A stretch of DNA of 64,000 nucleotides from an uncultured Reyranella sp. GTDB taxonomy: Bacteria; Pseudomonadota; Alphaproteobacteria; Reyranellales; Reyranellaceae. Below are positions 33,294-42,780 of this stretch, in pieces; position 1 is the stretch's first letter; every line of letters begins with the position of its first letter. The notes below the pieces were generated by a model. The model saw only the letters and a list, made by a program, of their open reading frames with translations. It did no database searches and was not told where the DNA came from. A program made the position numbers and the translations under genes. Location of the stretch: positions 124,001 through 188,000 of the forward strand of contig NZ_CAMFKM010000012.1 in the NCBI RefSeq assembly GCF_945957355.1, in the 5' to 3' direction.

Positions 33294-33354
33294 CCGCCGG
33301 ATATAATGCGGATCGGGACGGAGCGGAATGCCCCGCCCGTCGCAGGCCGGGCGG

Positions 33355-34446
33355 CTAGACCGTAAGCTCGCGCGCCGTGATGCGGTACTTGAACTTGTCG
33401 GGATCGAGCGAATCCAGGAAGCCGGCGCGATTCTCGGCCTGGGGATACATCAGGAAGGCGATCGGATCCCCCTTCGAGCCCGGCAGCTTCACATCGTGCG
33501 CCACATTGTAGGCAAGCCAGTTGCCCTCCCATGAGCCGAACAGGGCCCGGCGGGCCGCGACGACCTTGGGATCGGTCATCGCGAGGTTGGCCGGCGGCTC
33601 TTCCAGCACGACCTTGCGCACGTCGGCGGGATCGACCGGCGTCCAGCCCGAACCGGTGAGCCAGACCTCGGCGCGGCAATGCTGTGCCTTCGACACGACC
33701 TCCGAGCCGGCGCCCAGCGCCTTGAAGCCGAACGCCGACGGCACCACGCGGATGCCATAGACATCGCGCGCCGGCAGCCCGGCCGAGCGGGCGAGGCCGA
33801 CATAGAGCGCGTTCAGGTCGGCGCACTTGCCGTTCAGGTTGCCGGTCCTGATCATCGTGGTGATGTCGCCGACGCCGCAGCCCAATGTCTTGGGATTGCG
33901 GAAGGTGTTGTCGACCACCCAGTCGTAGATCGCGCGCGCCTTGGCGACATCGCCCTGCTTGCCGCGAACGATCTCGTCGGCCGTCTCCTTCACGATGCCG
34001 TCGGTCGGCAGGAAGGTGGTCGGCATCAGGTTGAGCTTGCGCTCGGCGTCGCTGAGGGGCGCGGCATTGCCCTGGCCGGGCACGACCGAGCGATTCTGAG
34101 CCTGGACCTGGGCGACGACCTCGATCACCGGCGACTGCTGGTCGGCCGACCATTCGACCCGGAGCATTTCCGCGCCGTACTTCGGATCCCGGACACGTTC
34201 GACGAGGCGCGCATTGCCCGTCCAGGTGATGGCGCCGGGACGCTGCCAGTCAGCAGCCTCGAAGGTTGGCAGCGGGATCCACGCCCTGGTCGCGCCGGCC
34301 GTCGGCTCCACCCGTGTCGTCAGAACGTAGGTGCGCCAGCCCTTCGGCACAGGTGCGTAGGTGGCGGCCTGCGCAGACGCGAGGCGCGGCACGAGACCGA
34401 TTGCGCCGACGGCGAGGCCGGCCTTGAGCATGTCGCGACGGTTCAC
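33355..34446 (-). CDS. Tat-exported transglutaminase-like protein
   Basis: A 363-residue protein with twin-arginine signal VNRRDMLKAGLAVGAIGLVPR and a transglutaminase-like core: catalytic Cys in NLNGKCADLNALYVGLARSAGLPAR, His in KAQHCRAEVWL and Asp in PVDPADV. Such domains in bacteria act as cysteine proteases or amide-bond enzymes in the periplasm. The GTG at 34446 is chosen because GGGAGAA lies eight bases before it and it places the RR motif at the very N-terminus. The gene stands alone between the cyclases and the second Liv operon. Confidence 0.82.
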   Translation of the reverse strand: MNRRDMLKAGLAVGAIGLVPRLASAQAATYAPVPKGWRTYVLTTRVEPTAGATRAWIPLPTFEAADWQRPGAITWTGNARLVERVRDPKYGAEMLRVEWSADQQSPVIEVVAQVQAQNRSVVPGQGNAAPLSDAERKLNLMPTTFLPTDGIVKETADEIVRGKQGDVAKARAIYDWVVDNTFRNPKTLGCGVGDITTMIRTGNLNGKCADLNALYVGLARSAGLPARDVYGIRVVPSAFGFKALGAGSEVVSKAQHCRAEVWLTGSGWTPVDPADVRKVVLEEPPANLAMTDPKVVAARRALFGSWEGNWLAYNVAHDVKLPGSKGDPIAFLMYPQAENRAGFLDSLDPDKFKYRITARELTV

Positions 34447-34603
34447 TTGGTGTTTCTCCCCATGGGCAATGTCTGCCGGGGAAGGGCGGTCGTCCCGTCG
34501 TCGGGAGGAGCCAGCGCCATCCCGGACCGATCCGCGTCGCACGCGACAGCGTCAGTTCCGGAAGGGCCGAGAATTGCAGCCGGCCGTGGCTTGCGTCAAC
34601 GCC

Positions 34604-35320
34604 TCAGAGACCGAGATAGGCCTGCCGGACCCGGTCGTTGGTGAGCAGGTCGGCGCCCGCGCCCTCGAGTTCGATGCGGCCGTTCTCCAGCACGTAGCCG
34701 CGATCGGCGATGCGCAACGACGCCATCACGTTCTGCTCGACCAGGAGGATGGTCAGGCCCTCCTCGTTCAGCCGGCGCACGATGCGGAACACTTCCTGCA
34801 CGATGGTGGGCGCGAGACCGAGCGAGGGCTCGTCGAACATGATGAGGCGCGGCTGTCCCATCAGGCAGCGGCCGATCGCCACCATCTGCTGTTCGCCGCC
34901 GGATAGCGTCCCGGCCGCCTGGTGCCGCCGCTCGGCGAGGCGCGGGAACATCGCGAAGACGCGCTCGAGGGTCTGCTTCTCGAGCGCCCGGGCGCGCTTG
35001 GGCGTCGCGCCCATCTCGAGGTTTTCCAGTACCGAGAGATTGGGGAAGACCTGCCGGCCTTCCGCGACATGGCCGACGCCCGTCTCGCAGACGCGATAGG
35101 TGGGCCAGCCCGTTATGTCGGTGCCGTCGAAGCGGACATGGCCGCGGGCCGGCTTCTCGATGCCGTGGATCGAGCGGATCAGCGAACTCTTGCCCGCCCC
35201 GTTGGCGCCGACGATGGCCACGATCTCGCCCTCGGCGATTTCGAGCGACACGCCGGCCAGCGCCTGGGCGTCGCCATAGAAGAGGTCGAGGTTCTCGACC
35301 TTCAGAAGGGGCGCGCTCAT
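34604..35320 (-). CDS. livF: Branched-chain-type ABC ATP-binding protein LivF (second system)
   Basis: A 238-residue ATPase with Walker A GANGAGKSSL, signature LSGGEQQMVAIGRCL and Walker B LIMFDEPSLGLAP. It is the last gene of the second Liv operon, overlapping the LivG stop by four bases. Confidence 0.88.
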   Translation of the reverse strand: MSAPLLKVENLDLFYGDAQALAGVSLEIAEGEIVAIVGANGAGKSSLIRSIHGIEKPARGHVRFDGTDITGWPTYRVCETGVGHVAEGRQVFPNLSVLENLEMGATPKRARALEKQTLERVFAMFPRLAERRHQAAGTLSGGEQQMVAIGRCLMGQPRLIMFDEPSLGLAPTIVQEVFRIVRRLNEEGLTILLVEQNVMASLRIADRGYVLENGRIELEGAGADLLTNDRVRQAYLGL

Positions 35321-36048
35321 GCCGGCTCCGCCTCGCCGAGATAGACGTCGAGCACGGCCTGGTGGCGGGAGATCTCGGCCGGCGTGCCCTCGGCGATCTT
35401 CTCGCCGTAGCTCACCACGACGATGTTGGAGGCCAGCGCCATGACCGCGCGCATCACGTGCTCGATCAGCAGGATGGTGAGGCCGCTCCGCTGGTTCAGC
35501 TCCTGCAGGAACGTCACCATGACGTCGATCTCGGTGGGCCTCAGCCCCGCCATCACCTCGTCGAGCAGCAGCAGCTTCGGTTCGGTGGCGAGCGCGCGCG
35601 CGACCTCGAGGCGCTTGCGATCGGGCAAGGTGAGGCTCTCGGCCGCCTGGTGCCGGCGATCGTGCAGGCCGAGCTGCATCAGGATGTCGGCGGCATAGGC
35701 GCGGGCGTCGGGAAGCGCCGGCCGGCGGTGCAGGGCGCCCACCGTGACGTTCTCCAGCACGCTCAGTCCCTTGAACGGCTTCACGATCTGGAAGGTGCGG
35801 CCAACGCCTGCGTCGCAGACGAGGTCGGGCCGCAGGCCGGAGATCTGCCGCCCGTCGAGACGCACGCTACCGCCGTCGGGCCGGTATACGCCGGCGATCA
35901 TGTTGAAGATCGTGGTCTTGCCGGCGCCGTTGGGTCCGATGAGCGCGTTGATGGCGCCGGCCGGGACATCGAAGGAGACGTCGTGGACGGCGCGGAGGCC
36001 GCGGAAGTTCTTGCCGATCGCATCGAGTTCGAGCCGCGCGCCGCTCAT
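35317..36048 (-). CDS. livG: Branched-chain-type ABC ATP-binding protein LivG (second system)
   Basis: A 243-residue ATPase: Walker A GPNGAGKTTIF, signature region LTLPDRKRLEVARAL and Walker B LLLLDEVMAGLRP. The signature reads LPDRKR in place of the usual LS(Y/H)GxQR, which is common in LivG members near unusual-substrate importers. The start at 36048 overlaps the LivM stop by four bases. Confidence 0.88.
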   Translation of the reverse strand: MSGARLELDAIGKNFRGLRAVHDVSFDVPAGAINALIGPNGAGKTTIFNMIAGVYRPDGGSVRLDGRQISGLRPDLVCDAGVGRTFQIVKPFKGLSVLENVTVGALHRRPALPDARAYAADILMQLGLHDRRHQAAESLTLPDRKRLEVARALATEPKLLLLDEVMAGLRPTEIDVMVTFLQELNQRSGLTILLIEHVMRAVMALASNIVVVSYGEKIAEGTPAEISRHQAVLDVYLGEAEPA

Positions 36049-37043
36049 CGCCGCTTCTCCCCGAAGCCCAGGCGGTCGGCGATCCACGGCCAGACGCCGG
36101 CCGGGCGGTACATCACGATCACCAGCAGGGCGAGACCGTAGAAGATCTGCTTCAGGCCGGAGATGTGGAAGACCTCGCTGAGGTCGGTGAAGATCTCGCC
36201 GAGGCCGGTCAGCACCACGGCGCCGACGATCGGCCCGAACAGCGTCCCCAGCCCGCCGATGATCGGCGCCAGGGTGAATTCGATGGAACGGCCCATGGCG
36301 AAGGCCGTCTCGGGGAAGAGGTTGTTGTAGTAAAAGGCGTTCCAGACGCCGGCCAGCGCCGTCAGGGCGGCCGAGATCATGATCGCGAACATCTTGCAAC
36401 GCAGGACCGGCACGCCCACGGCCTGGGCGGCTTCCGGGTCTTCGCGGATGGCCAGCCAATAACGGCCGAGCCGGCTTTCCAGGAGGAGACGGCAGAGCAC
36501 GAAGGTGCCGGCCGCCAGCGCCAGGATCACGTAGTAGAAGAGCAGCGGCCCGCCGCGCAGGTTCAGGATGTCGGAGGTGGCGTCGACCTTGAGGAAGAGG
36601 CCGCCCGAACCGCCGGCCCAGCCCCAGTGATCGAAGGCGATGCGCGTGAATTCGCTGAAGGCGATGGTGAGCAGCGCAAAATAGACGCCGGCCAGCGAGA
36701 AGCGGAAGCCGAGATAACCGACGATCGATCCGGCGGCGACGGCCGCCGCGACTGCGACGAAGACGCCGGCCCAGGGGCCGATCCCGTAATGGAAGAACAG
36801 ACCGGCGGCGATGTAGCCGCCGACGCCGGCATAGAGCGCGTGGCCGAGCGAAAGCTGGCCGGCGAAGCCCATCATGATGTTCCAGGCCTGGCCGACGAAG
36901 GCGAAGTAGAGGACCAGGATCAGGACGGAGAGGCCGTACTTCCCGAGCAGCGCCGGCGCCACGAGCAGGAGCACCAGCAGCAGGCCGAGGCCCCACAGCG
37001 AGCGGGCGGGCACGCCCCCGGTCAGTCGCGCGAGCAAGCTCAT
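36045..37043 (-). CDS. livM: Branched-chain-type ABC permease LivM (second system)
   Basis: A 332-residue permease with about nine membrane segments, NIMMGFAGQLSLGHALYAGVGGY and GLGTLFGPIVGAVVLTGLGEI. It forms the channel with the LivH gene product, which it overlaps by four bases. Confidence 0.88.
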   Translation of the reverse strand: MSLLARLTGGVPARSLWGLGLLLVLLLVAPALLGKYGLSVLILVLYFAFVGQAWNIMMGFAGQLSLGHALYAGVGGYIAAGLFFHYGIGPWAGVFVAVAAAVAAGSIVGYLGFRFSLAGVYFALLTIAFSEFTRIAFDHWGWAGGSGGLFLKVDATSDILNLRGGPLLFYYVILALAAGTFVLCRLLLESRLGRYWLAIREDPEAAQAVGVPVLRCKMFAIMISAALTALAGVWNAFYYNNLFPETAFAMGRSIEFTLAPIIGGLGTLFGPIVGAVVLTGLGEIFTDLSEVFHISGLKQIFYGLALLVIVMYRPAGVWPWIADRLGFGEKRR

Positions 37044-37921
37044 GGACCGCTCTTGCCGAACAGGCCCTGCGGCCGCAGCAGCAGCACCAGGATGAGGATG
37101 CCGAAGCTCACCATGCTCTTCAGCGACGGCTGCAGCAGGAGCCCGGCCACCGCCTCGCTGACCCCGATCAGCAGGCCGCCGGCCAGCGCGCCGGTCATGC
37201 TGCCGAGACCGCCCACGATCACGATCACGAAGGCGAGCAGCGTGTATTCGGCGGCGAGGAAGGGCGTCACCGGAATGATGGTGATCATCAGTGCGCCGGC
37301 GGCACCGACACAGGCCGCGCCCACGCCGAAGGTGAAGGCGTAGAGCCGGCGGACGTCGAGGCCGACGACGAGGGCGCCGAGATTGTTGTCGGCGGCGGCG
37401 CGGATCGACTTGCCGGTGCGGGTGCGGGTGAAGAAGAGCCAGAGCAGGCCCGCGATCACCACCGCCATCATTGCCGCGTGAACGCGCACCGCATCGAACA
37501 CGAAGGGGCCGAGTTCATAGGATTCGAACTGCGAGTCCATCTGCACGCCGCGCGCGTCAGGACCGGCGATGACCAGCGAGACATTGACCAGCAGGATGGC
37601 GATGGCCAGCAGCAGCAGGAATTGCTGATGCTCGGGCCGGCCGATGAACGGCGAGATTACCGCGCGCTGAAGCGCGTAGCCCGCGCCGAAGAAGATCAGC
37701 GCGATCACCGGCAGGCTCAGCATCGGCGAGACCTGCAGGTATTCGAAGCCCATCCAGGCGAGATACATGCCGACGACCATGATCTCGCCGTGCGCGAAGT
37801 TGACCACGCGCATCACGCCGAAGATCACCGACAGGCCGAGCGCCATCAGCCCGTAGACCATGCCGGTCAACAGGCCCTTGGTGATCGCCTGGGCCAGCGA
37901 AAGGAGGAAGTCGGCTGTCAA
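37040..37921 (-). CDS. livH: Branched-chain-type ABC permease LivH (second system)
   Basis: A 293-residue permease with the N-terminal block LSVIFGVMRVVNFAHGEIMVVGMY and eight hydrophobic segments. It lies 15 bases downstream of the binding protein gene. Unlike the first Liv system there are no hairpins in this gap. Confidence 0.88.
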   Translation of the reverse strand: MTADFLLSLAQAITKGLLTGMVYGLMALGLSVIFGVMRVVNFAHGEIMVVGMYLAWMGFEYLQVSPMLSLPVIALIFFGAGYALQRAVISPFIGRPEHQQFLLLLAIAILLVNVSLVIAGPDARGVQMDSQFESYELGPFVFDAVRVHAAMMAVVIAGLLWLFFTRTRTGKSIRAAADNNLGALVVGLDVRRLYAFTFGVGAACVGAAGALMITIIPVTPFLAAEYTLLAFVIVIVGGLGSMTGALAGGLLIGVSEAVAGLLLQPSLKSMVSFGILILVLLLRPQGLFGKSGP

Positions 37922-37936
37922 CGCGCTAGTCGGCCA

Positions 37937-39190
37937 TCAGGTGCGGCGCTTGTCGTTCCACGGCGGCATCGGGAAGACGAGCGGCGCGGCGGCCGATTCG
38001 AGCGGCAGCACGACGGTGGGCTTGCGCTTGAGGTTCTCGACCGCGGTGGCCTTGATGTTGACGTTCTGGCCCTTGGAGTCGAACTGGATCGGGCCGCCGA
38101 CCATCACATGCTGGTCGATCTTGATCTTGCGCAGCGCCTCCATGAGGTCGCCGGGCTTGGTCGACTTGGCGGCGAGCCAGGCCTGGGCCGCGATCAGGAT
38201 GCCCTCGAAGGTGAAGCCGCCGTTGAGGTCGAGCTGGTCGTTCGGGAACTTCGCGGCATGGCGCTTCTCGAGCGCCTGGGTCATCGCCGACTTCGGGTCG
38301 AGCCACGGTACGTTCGAGATCATGTACTCGCCGTACTTGCCCATGGTCTTGAGGAAGTCCTGTTCATAGAGGCCGGGCGCGCCCGGGTTCAGGACCCCCA
38401 TCGGTTCCCAGCGCTGCTTCACCATCTCCTGCACCAGCAGCTTAGCGTCGTTCAGGCGGCTGACCGGAAGCAGCAGCTCGGCCTTGGTGGCCTTGGCCTT
38501 GGCGACCTCGACCGAGAGGTCCTTGGCGGCAGCGTCGTAGCTGATCGTGTCGACCAGCTCGTAGGGCATGTCGAGCTTGGGGAACAGCGCCTTGATGCCG
38601 TTGATCATCGAGGTGCCGAACGTGTCGTTCACGCTCATCAGCACGGCGGTCTTCGGCGTCTTGCCCGAGACCTTGAAGATCTCCTTGTGCAGGGCCAGCG
38701 CGCCGGTGATCAGCATCGGCGCCGTCGGGAAGTTGCGCACGACGAACTTGTAGCCCTGCTCGGTGATCTGCGGCGCCGCCGCGATGTTCACGACCAGCGG
38801 CACGCCGCGCTGCTCGCAGACCTGGGCGATGGCGATGGTCTGGCCGGAATCGAAGGCGCCGACCAGGATGTGGCAGCCCGCGTCGATCGCCTTCTCGGCC
38901 TGGGTGCGGGCGACGTCCGGCTTGGTTTCCGTGTCGTAGTTCACGATCTCGAGCTTCACCGGCATCTTCAGGTCGGCGAACACGTCGTTGGCCACGTCGG
39001 CGCCGCGCTTGCAGGCTTGGCCGATCTGCGCCTGCAGCCCGGACGTCGGCAGTAGCAGGCCGACCTTGAGGTTGGCCGGCGCACCCTGCGCAAACGCGTC
39101 ACGCAGCGGCAGCGGCGCGCCCAGGAGGGCGGCGCCGGCGAGTGCGGACTGCCCGAGGCGTCGACGGGTGAAGGTCTTGCGGCCGGTCAT
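37937..39190 (-). CDS. ABC transporter substrate-binding protein (LivK-like, second system)
   Basis: A 417-residue receptor with an RRR-containing signal (FTRRRLGQSALAGAALLGAPL) that could use Tat or Sec. The mature protein begins NLKVGLLLPTSGLQAQIGQACKRG, a type I binding-protein fold. GGGAGGAG just before the ATG at 39190 supports this start over an upstream extension. Ligand unknown. First gene of the LivKHMGF operon. Confidence 0.87.
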   Translation of the reverse strand: MTGRKTFTRRRLGQSALAGAALLGAPLPLRDAFAQGAPANLKVGLLLPTSGLQAQIGQACKRGADVANDVFADLKMPVKLEIVNYDTETKPDVARTQAEKAIDAGCHILVGAFDSGQTIAIAQVCEQRGVPLVVNIAAAPQITEQGYKFVVRNFPTAPMLITGALALHKEIFKVSGKTPKTAVLMSVNDTFGTSMINGIKALFPKLDMPYELVDTISYDAAAKDLSVEVAKAKATKAELLLPVSRLNDAKLLVQEMVKQRWEPMGVLNPGAPGLYEQDFLKTMGKYGEYMISNVPWLDPKSAMTQALEKRHAAKFPNDQLDLNGGFTFEGILIAAQAWLAAKSTKPGDLMEALRKIKIDQHVMVGGPIQFDSKGQNVNIKATAVENLKRKPTVVLPLESAAAPLVFPMPPWNDKRRT

Positions 39191-39263
39191 TGCGGCTCCT
39201 CCCATGGGTTTTTGCTGGCCGGGACTATAGAGGCGGACTTCTGCGCATGCTAGGTCGGCCGGC

Positions 39264-40145
39264 ATGATCCATAGCCTCGACGACCTCAACAGCGCGACCG
39301 CAGGCGATTTCGTGGCCGCCGTCGGCGACACGTTCGAACTGGCGCCGTGGGTCGCCGAAGCCGCGTGTTCCAAAAGGCCCTTCGCGACGGTCACCGCGCT
39401 GCACGACGCGATGATGGGCGTGGTGCGCGCGGCGCCGCGCGAACGTCAGCTCGCCTTCGTCTGCGGCCATCCCGACCTCGCGGGCAAGGCGGCGCGGGCG
39501 GGGGCGGTAACCGAAGACTCCCGGCACGAACAGGCGAGCGTCGGTCTCGACACGCTGTCCGAGGAGGAGTTCGCCCGCTTCCATCGCCTCAACGACGCCT
39601 ACAAGGCGAAGTTCGGCTTTCCCTTCATCGTCTGCGTGCGCCGGCACACGCGCGATTCGGTCCTGGCCCAGTTCGAGCGCCGGCTGCGCCATGACGCCGC
39701 CACGGAATTCGCGACCGCCCTGCAGGAAATCTCCTTCATCACGCGACTGCGGTTGGCGGCCAAGGTGACGGGGGAGGGGATGCCGCGGGTCAACGGGCGC
39801 CTGAGCACCCATGTCCTCGACACCCATGCGGGGCGGCCGGCGGTCGGGATCGCCGTCGAGCTCTACGAGTTCGCCGGTGATCGCGCGCATCGCATCGCAA
39901 CCGCCACGACCAATGCCGATGGTCGCACCGACGCGCCGCTGATCGGCGGCAAGCCGCTGCCGATCGGCCGCTATGAACTGCGCTTTGCCGTGGGTGACCA
40001 TTTCCGCAGCAGGGGCATCGAGCAGGGCGATCCGCCTTTTCTCGACATCGTGCCTTTACGGTTTTCCATTGCCGAGCCGGAGGGGCATTATCACGTCCCG
40101 CTGCTCTGCACGCCGTGGAGCTATTCGACCTATCGCGGAAGTTAG
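39264..40145 (+). CDS. Fused OHCU decarboxylase - 5-hydroxyisourate hydrolase
   Basis: A 293-residue bifunctional enzyme of urate breakdown. Residues 1-165 are OHCU decarboxylase (UraD-like) with the active-site motif FVCGHPDLAGKAA and the block KFGFPFIVCVRRHT. Residues 175-293 are a transthyretin-like HIU hydrolase with LSTHVLDTHAGRPA at the start and the diagnostic YRGS at the extreme C-terminus. In the pathway hydrolysis comes first and decarboxylation second, so the fusion reverses the reaction order but joins consecutive steps producing S-allantoin. No urate oxidase or allantoinase is in the window. It is followed 19 bases later by an aldehyde dehydrogenase gene. Confidence 0.92.
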   Translation: MIHSLDDLNSATAGDFVAAVGDTFELAPWVAEAACSKRPFATVTALHDAMMGVVRAAPRERQLAFVCGHPDLAGKAARAGAVTEDSRHEQASVGLDTLSEEEFARFHRLNDAYKAKFGFPFIVCVRRHTRDSVLAQFERRLRHDAATEFATALQEISFITRLRLAAKVTGEGMPRVNGRLSTHVLDTHAGRPAVGIAVELYEFAGDRAHRIATATTNADGRTDAPLIGGKPLPIGRYELRFAVGDHFRSRGIEQGDPPFLDIVPLRFSIAEPEGHYHVPLLCTPWSYSTYRGS

Positions 40146-40164
40146 AGACAACGGAGGAGAACCA

Positions 40165-41604
40165 ATGACGAGCTACAGCGACGTATCCCTGATGATCGAC
40201 GGCGCCTGGACCAAGGGCGCCAACGGCCGGACGATCCCGGTGATCAATCCGGCGACGGAAGAAGTCATCGGCCAGGTGGCCCATGCCGAGAAGGCCGACC
40301 TCGACCGCGCACTCGAGGCCGCCGAGAAGGGCTTCCAGCAGTGGCGCAAGGTCTCGCCGTTCGACCGCTACAAGATCATGCGCAAGGCCGCCGAGCTGAT
40401 GCGCCAGCGCGCCGACGAGATCGCGACGATCATGACGATGGAGCAGGGCAAGCCGGTGATCGAGGCCAAGGGCGAGACCCTGCTGGCCGGCGACATCATC
40501 GACTGGATGGCCGAGGAAGGCCGCCGCACCTACGGCCGCATCGTCCCGGCACGCTTCGAGAACGTCTATCAGCTCGTGACCAAGGAGCCGGTGGGTCCGG
40601 TCGCTGCCTTCACGCCGTGGAACTTCCCGATCAACCAGGTGGTGCGCAAGGCCTCGGCGGCGCTGGCCACGGGCTGCTCGATCATCATCAAGGGACCGGA
40701 AGACACGCCCGGCTCCTGCGCCCAGCTCATCAAGGCCTTCGTCGATGCCGGCGTGCCGGCGGGCGTCATCCAGCTCGTCTATGGCGTGCCGTCGGAGATC
40801 AGCGAGTATCTGATCCCGCATCCGATCATCAAGAAGATCACGTTCACCGGCTCGACCCCGGTCGGCAAGCAGCTCGCGGCCCTGGCCGGCGCGCACATGA
40901 AGCGTGTCACCATGGAACTGGGCGGCCATTCGCCGGCCATCGTGTTCGAGGATGCCGACGTCGACCAGGCGGTGAACATCCTGGGCGCCAACAAGTTCCG
41001 CAATGCCGGACAGGTCTGCGTCGCGCCGACCCGCTTCCTGGTGCACGAGAAGGTCTATCCGGAGTTCGTCGAGAAGTTCACGGCCTACGCCAGGAACCTG
41101 AAGGTCGGCAACGGCCTCGACAAGGACACCCGCATGGGCCCGCTCGTCGCCGAGCGCCGCCTGCACGCAATCGACGGCTTCGTGAGCGATGCCATCGGCA
41201 AGGGCGCCAAGGTGCAGACCGGCGGCCAGCGCAAGGGCAACAAGGGCTACTTCTACGAGCCGACCGTTCTCACCGACGTGCCCCTCGATGCCCGCATCAT
41301 GAACGAGGAGCCGTTCGGACCGCTGGCGCCGATCTCGTCGTTCAAGGATTTCGACGGCGTGATGAAGGAAGCCAACCGCCTGCCGTGGGGATTGGCGGCC
41401 TACGCCTACACCACGAACAGCAAGACCATGACCAAGGTCGGCGCCGCCTTCGAAAGCGGCATGGTGTCGATCAACCACCATGGCCTGGCGCTGCCCGAAG
41501 TTCCGTTCGGCGGCATGAAGGACTCGGGCTATGGCTCGGAGGGCGGCGTCGAGGCGCTCGAGGCCTACCTGAACACCAAGTTCATCAGCCAGCTCGGCAT
41601 GTAA
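40165..41604 (+). CDS. NAD(P)-dependent aldehyde dehydrogenase (succinate-semialdehyde dehydrogenase-like)
   Basis: A 479-residue aldehyde dehydrogenase. It has FTPWNFP for cofactor binding, ITFTGSTPVG for the nucleotide fold, catalytic Glu in ELGGHSPAIV and catalytic Cys in NAGQVCVAPTRF. GGAGGA lies six bases before the ATG. Closest by eye to succinate-semialdehyde dehydrogenases, but this subfamily has broad substrates; it is too short and too different to be BoxD. Terminator directly downstream. Confidence 0.87.
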   Translation: MTSYSDVSLMIDGAWTKGANGRTIPVINPATEEVIGQVAHAEKADLDRALEAAEKGFQQWRKVSPFDRYKIMRKAAELMRQRADEIATIMTMEQGKPVIEAKGETLLAGDIIDWMAEEGRRTYGRIVPARFENVYQLVTKEPVGPVAAFTPWNFPINQVVRKASAALATGCSIIIKGPEDTPGSCAQLIKAFVDAGVPAGVIQLVYGVPSEISEYLIPHPIIKKITFTGSTPVGKQLAALAGAHMKRVTMELGGHSPAIVFEDADVDQAVNILGANKFRNAGQVCVAPTRFLVHEKVYPEFVEKFTAYARNLKVGNGLDKDTRMGPLVAERRLHAIDGFVSDAIGKGAKVQTGGQRKGNKGYFYEPTVLTDVPLDARIMNEEPFGPLAPISSFKDFDGVMKEANRLPWGLAAYAYTTNSKTMTKVGAAFESGMVSINHHGLALPEVPFGGMKDSGYGSEGGVEALEAYLNTKFISQLGM

Positions 41605-41628
41605 AATCACCGCACCGCGCGGCAATTG

Positions 41629-41661
41629 GCCCTCCTCCGTTTCGTCGGAGGAGGGCTTTTT
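41629..41661 (+). terminator. Rho-independent terminator after the aldehyde dehydrogenase gene
   Basis: Perfect 11-bp stem GCCCTCCTCCG/CGGAGGAGGGC with a 6-base loop and TTTTT. Confidence 0.85.
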
Positions 41662-41759
41662 CGTGGATGCGGCCGCTCTCCGAAACGGCGGGCCAACACG
41701 GGCTCGCCTTTTGAACGCGCCGATCTATACGGGTCGCGTATCGATCGAGGAGCGTTAGA

Positions 41760-42734
41760 ATGAAGCGTAGAAATGTCCTGGCTGCCCTGGGTGGCCTTCC
41801 GGCCGCCGCCGCGCTGGGTAGCGGTGCGCGGGCGCAGGAAGCCTATCCCGCCCGCCTCGTGAAGATCCTCGTGCCGTTCGGTCCGGGCGGTTCCACCGAC
41901 ATCATTTCGCGCCTGATCGGCAAGCAGCTCGAGACGGTGACGGGCAAGCCGTTCGTCATCGAGAACAAGCCCGGTGCCACCGGCATGATCGGCACGACGC
42001 AGGTCAAGAATGCGCCGGCCGACGGCTATACGATCCTGCTGGGCTCGACCAGCACGCTGGCCGCCAACTTTAGCCTCTACAAGACGATGACTTACGAGCC
42101 GTCCGATTTCACAACGGTCGCCGTGAACGGCACGATCGGCAACTTCATGCTGGTGAAGCAGGACGCACCGTACAAGACCGTGAAGGAATTCGTCGAATAC
42201 GCCAAGAAGCAGCCGAAGCCGCTCTTCTCGGGCTACGGCAACGCCTCCTCGCGCGTTCCGGCCGCCCTGTTCGAGGTGACGACCGGCGTGAAGTTCGAGG
42301 AGGTCGCCTATCGCGACGCCGTCGCCTCGATCCAGGATCTCAACGCCGGCCGCGTCGACTGCGTGTTCCCCGACCAGGTGGTGGGCGAGAGCTACGTTCG
42401 CTCGGGTTACGTCCGCGCGCTGGCCGTGACCTCGAAGGAGCGTTCTGCGCTCTTCCCGGATGTCCCGGCCGTCGCCGAGACCTATCCGGAGTATGTGATC
42501 ATCTCCTATTCGTGCTTCTCGGTGCGCCGGGAGACCCCGAATGACATCAAGAAGAAACTGAACCGCCTGATCATGGACGCGATCTATGAGCCGGCGGTGC
42601 TGGAGAGGGTGAAGCAGCTCGGCTTCCTGCCGCCGCCGAAGGACTGGACGATCGAGCAGTGCGACGCCTTCGTGGCCAAGGAGCGCGAGGATTGGACGAA
42701 GTACATCAAGCTCGCGAAGATCGAGGCGCAATAG
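41760..42734 (+). CDS. Bug-family (TctC-like) substrate-binding protein 1
   Basis: A 324-residue periplasmic receptor with signal MKRRNVLAALGGLPAAAALGSG. Family markers are VKILVPFGPGGSTDIISRLIG, ENKPGATGMIGTTQVKNAPADGYTILLG and ALAVTSKERSALFPDVPAVAE. Bug proteins bind carboxylates and usually serve TctAB permeases; none is present here. It diverges from copies 2 and 3 in the middle (FSGYGNASSRVPAALFE), so its ligand may differ. Confidence 0.87.
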   Translation: MKRRNVLAALGGLPAAAALGSGARAQEAYPARLVKILVPFGPGGSTDIISRLIGKQLETVTGKPFVIENKPGATGMIGTTQVKNAPADGYTILLGSTSTLAANFSLYKTMTYEPSDFTTVAVNGTIGNFMLVKQDAPYKTVKEFVEYAKKQPKPLFSGYGNASSRVPAALFEVTTGVKFEEVAYRDAVASIQDLNAGRVDCVFPDQVVGESYVRSGYVRALAVTSKERSALFPDVPAVAETYPEYVIISYSCFSVRRETPNDIKKKLNRLIMDAIYEPAVLERVKQLGFLPPPKDWTIEQCDAFVAKEREDWTKYIKLAKIEAQ

Positions 42735-42780
42735 CGCGCGGTATTGCGCCGCCGCGGATGGCGGCTAAGCTCCCGCCCGA

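Noticed and set aside
37501..37560. tRNA-like ATTCGAACTGCGAGTCC string
   Set aside because: It lies inside the livH coding sequence and no cloverleaf can be drawn around it.
40165..41604. BoxD (dihydroxyadipyl-CoA semialdehyde dehydrogenase) identity for the aldehyde dehydrogenase
   Set aside because: Length and motifs fit succinate-semialdehyde-type enzymes better, and the gene is not linked to boxB or boxC.
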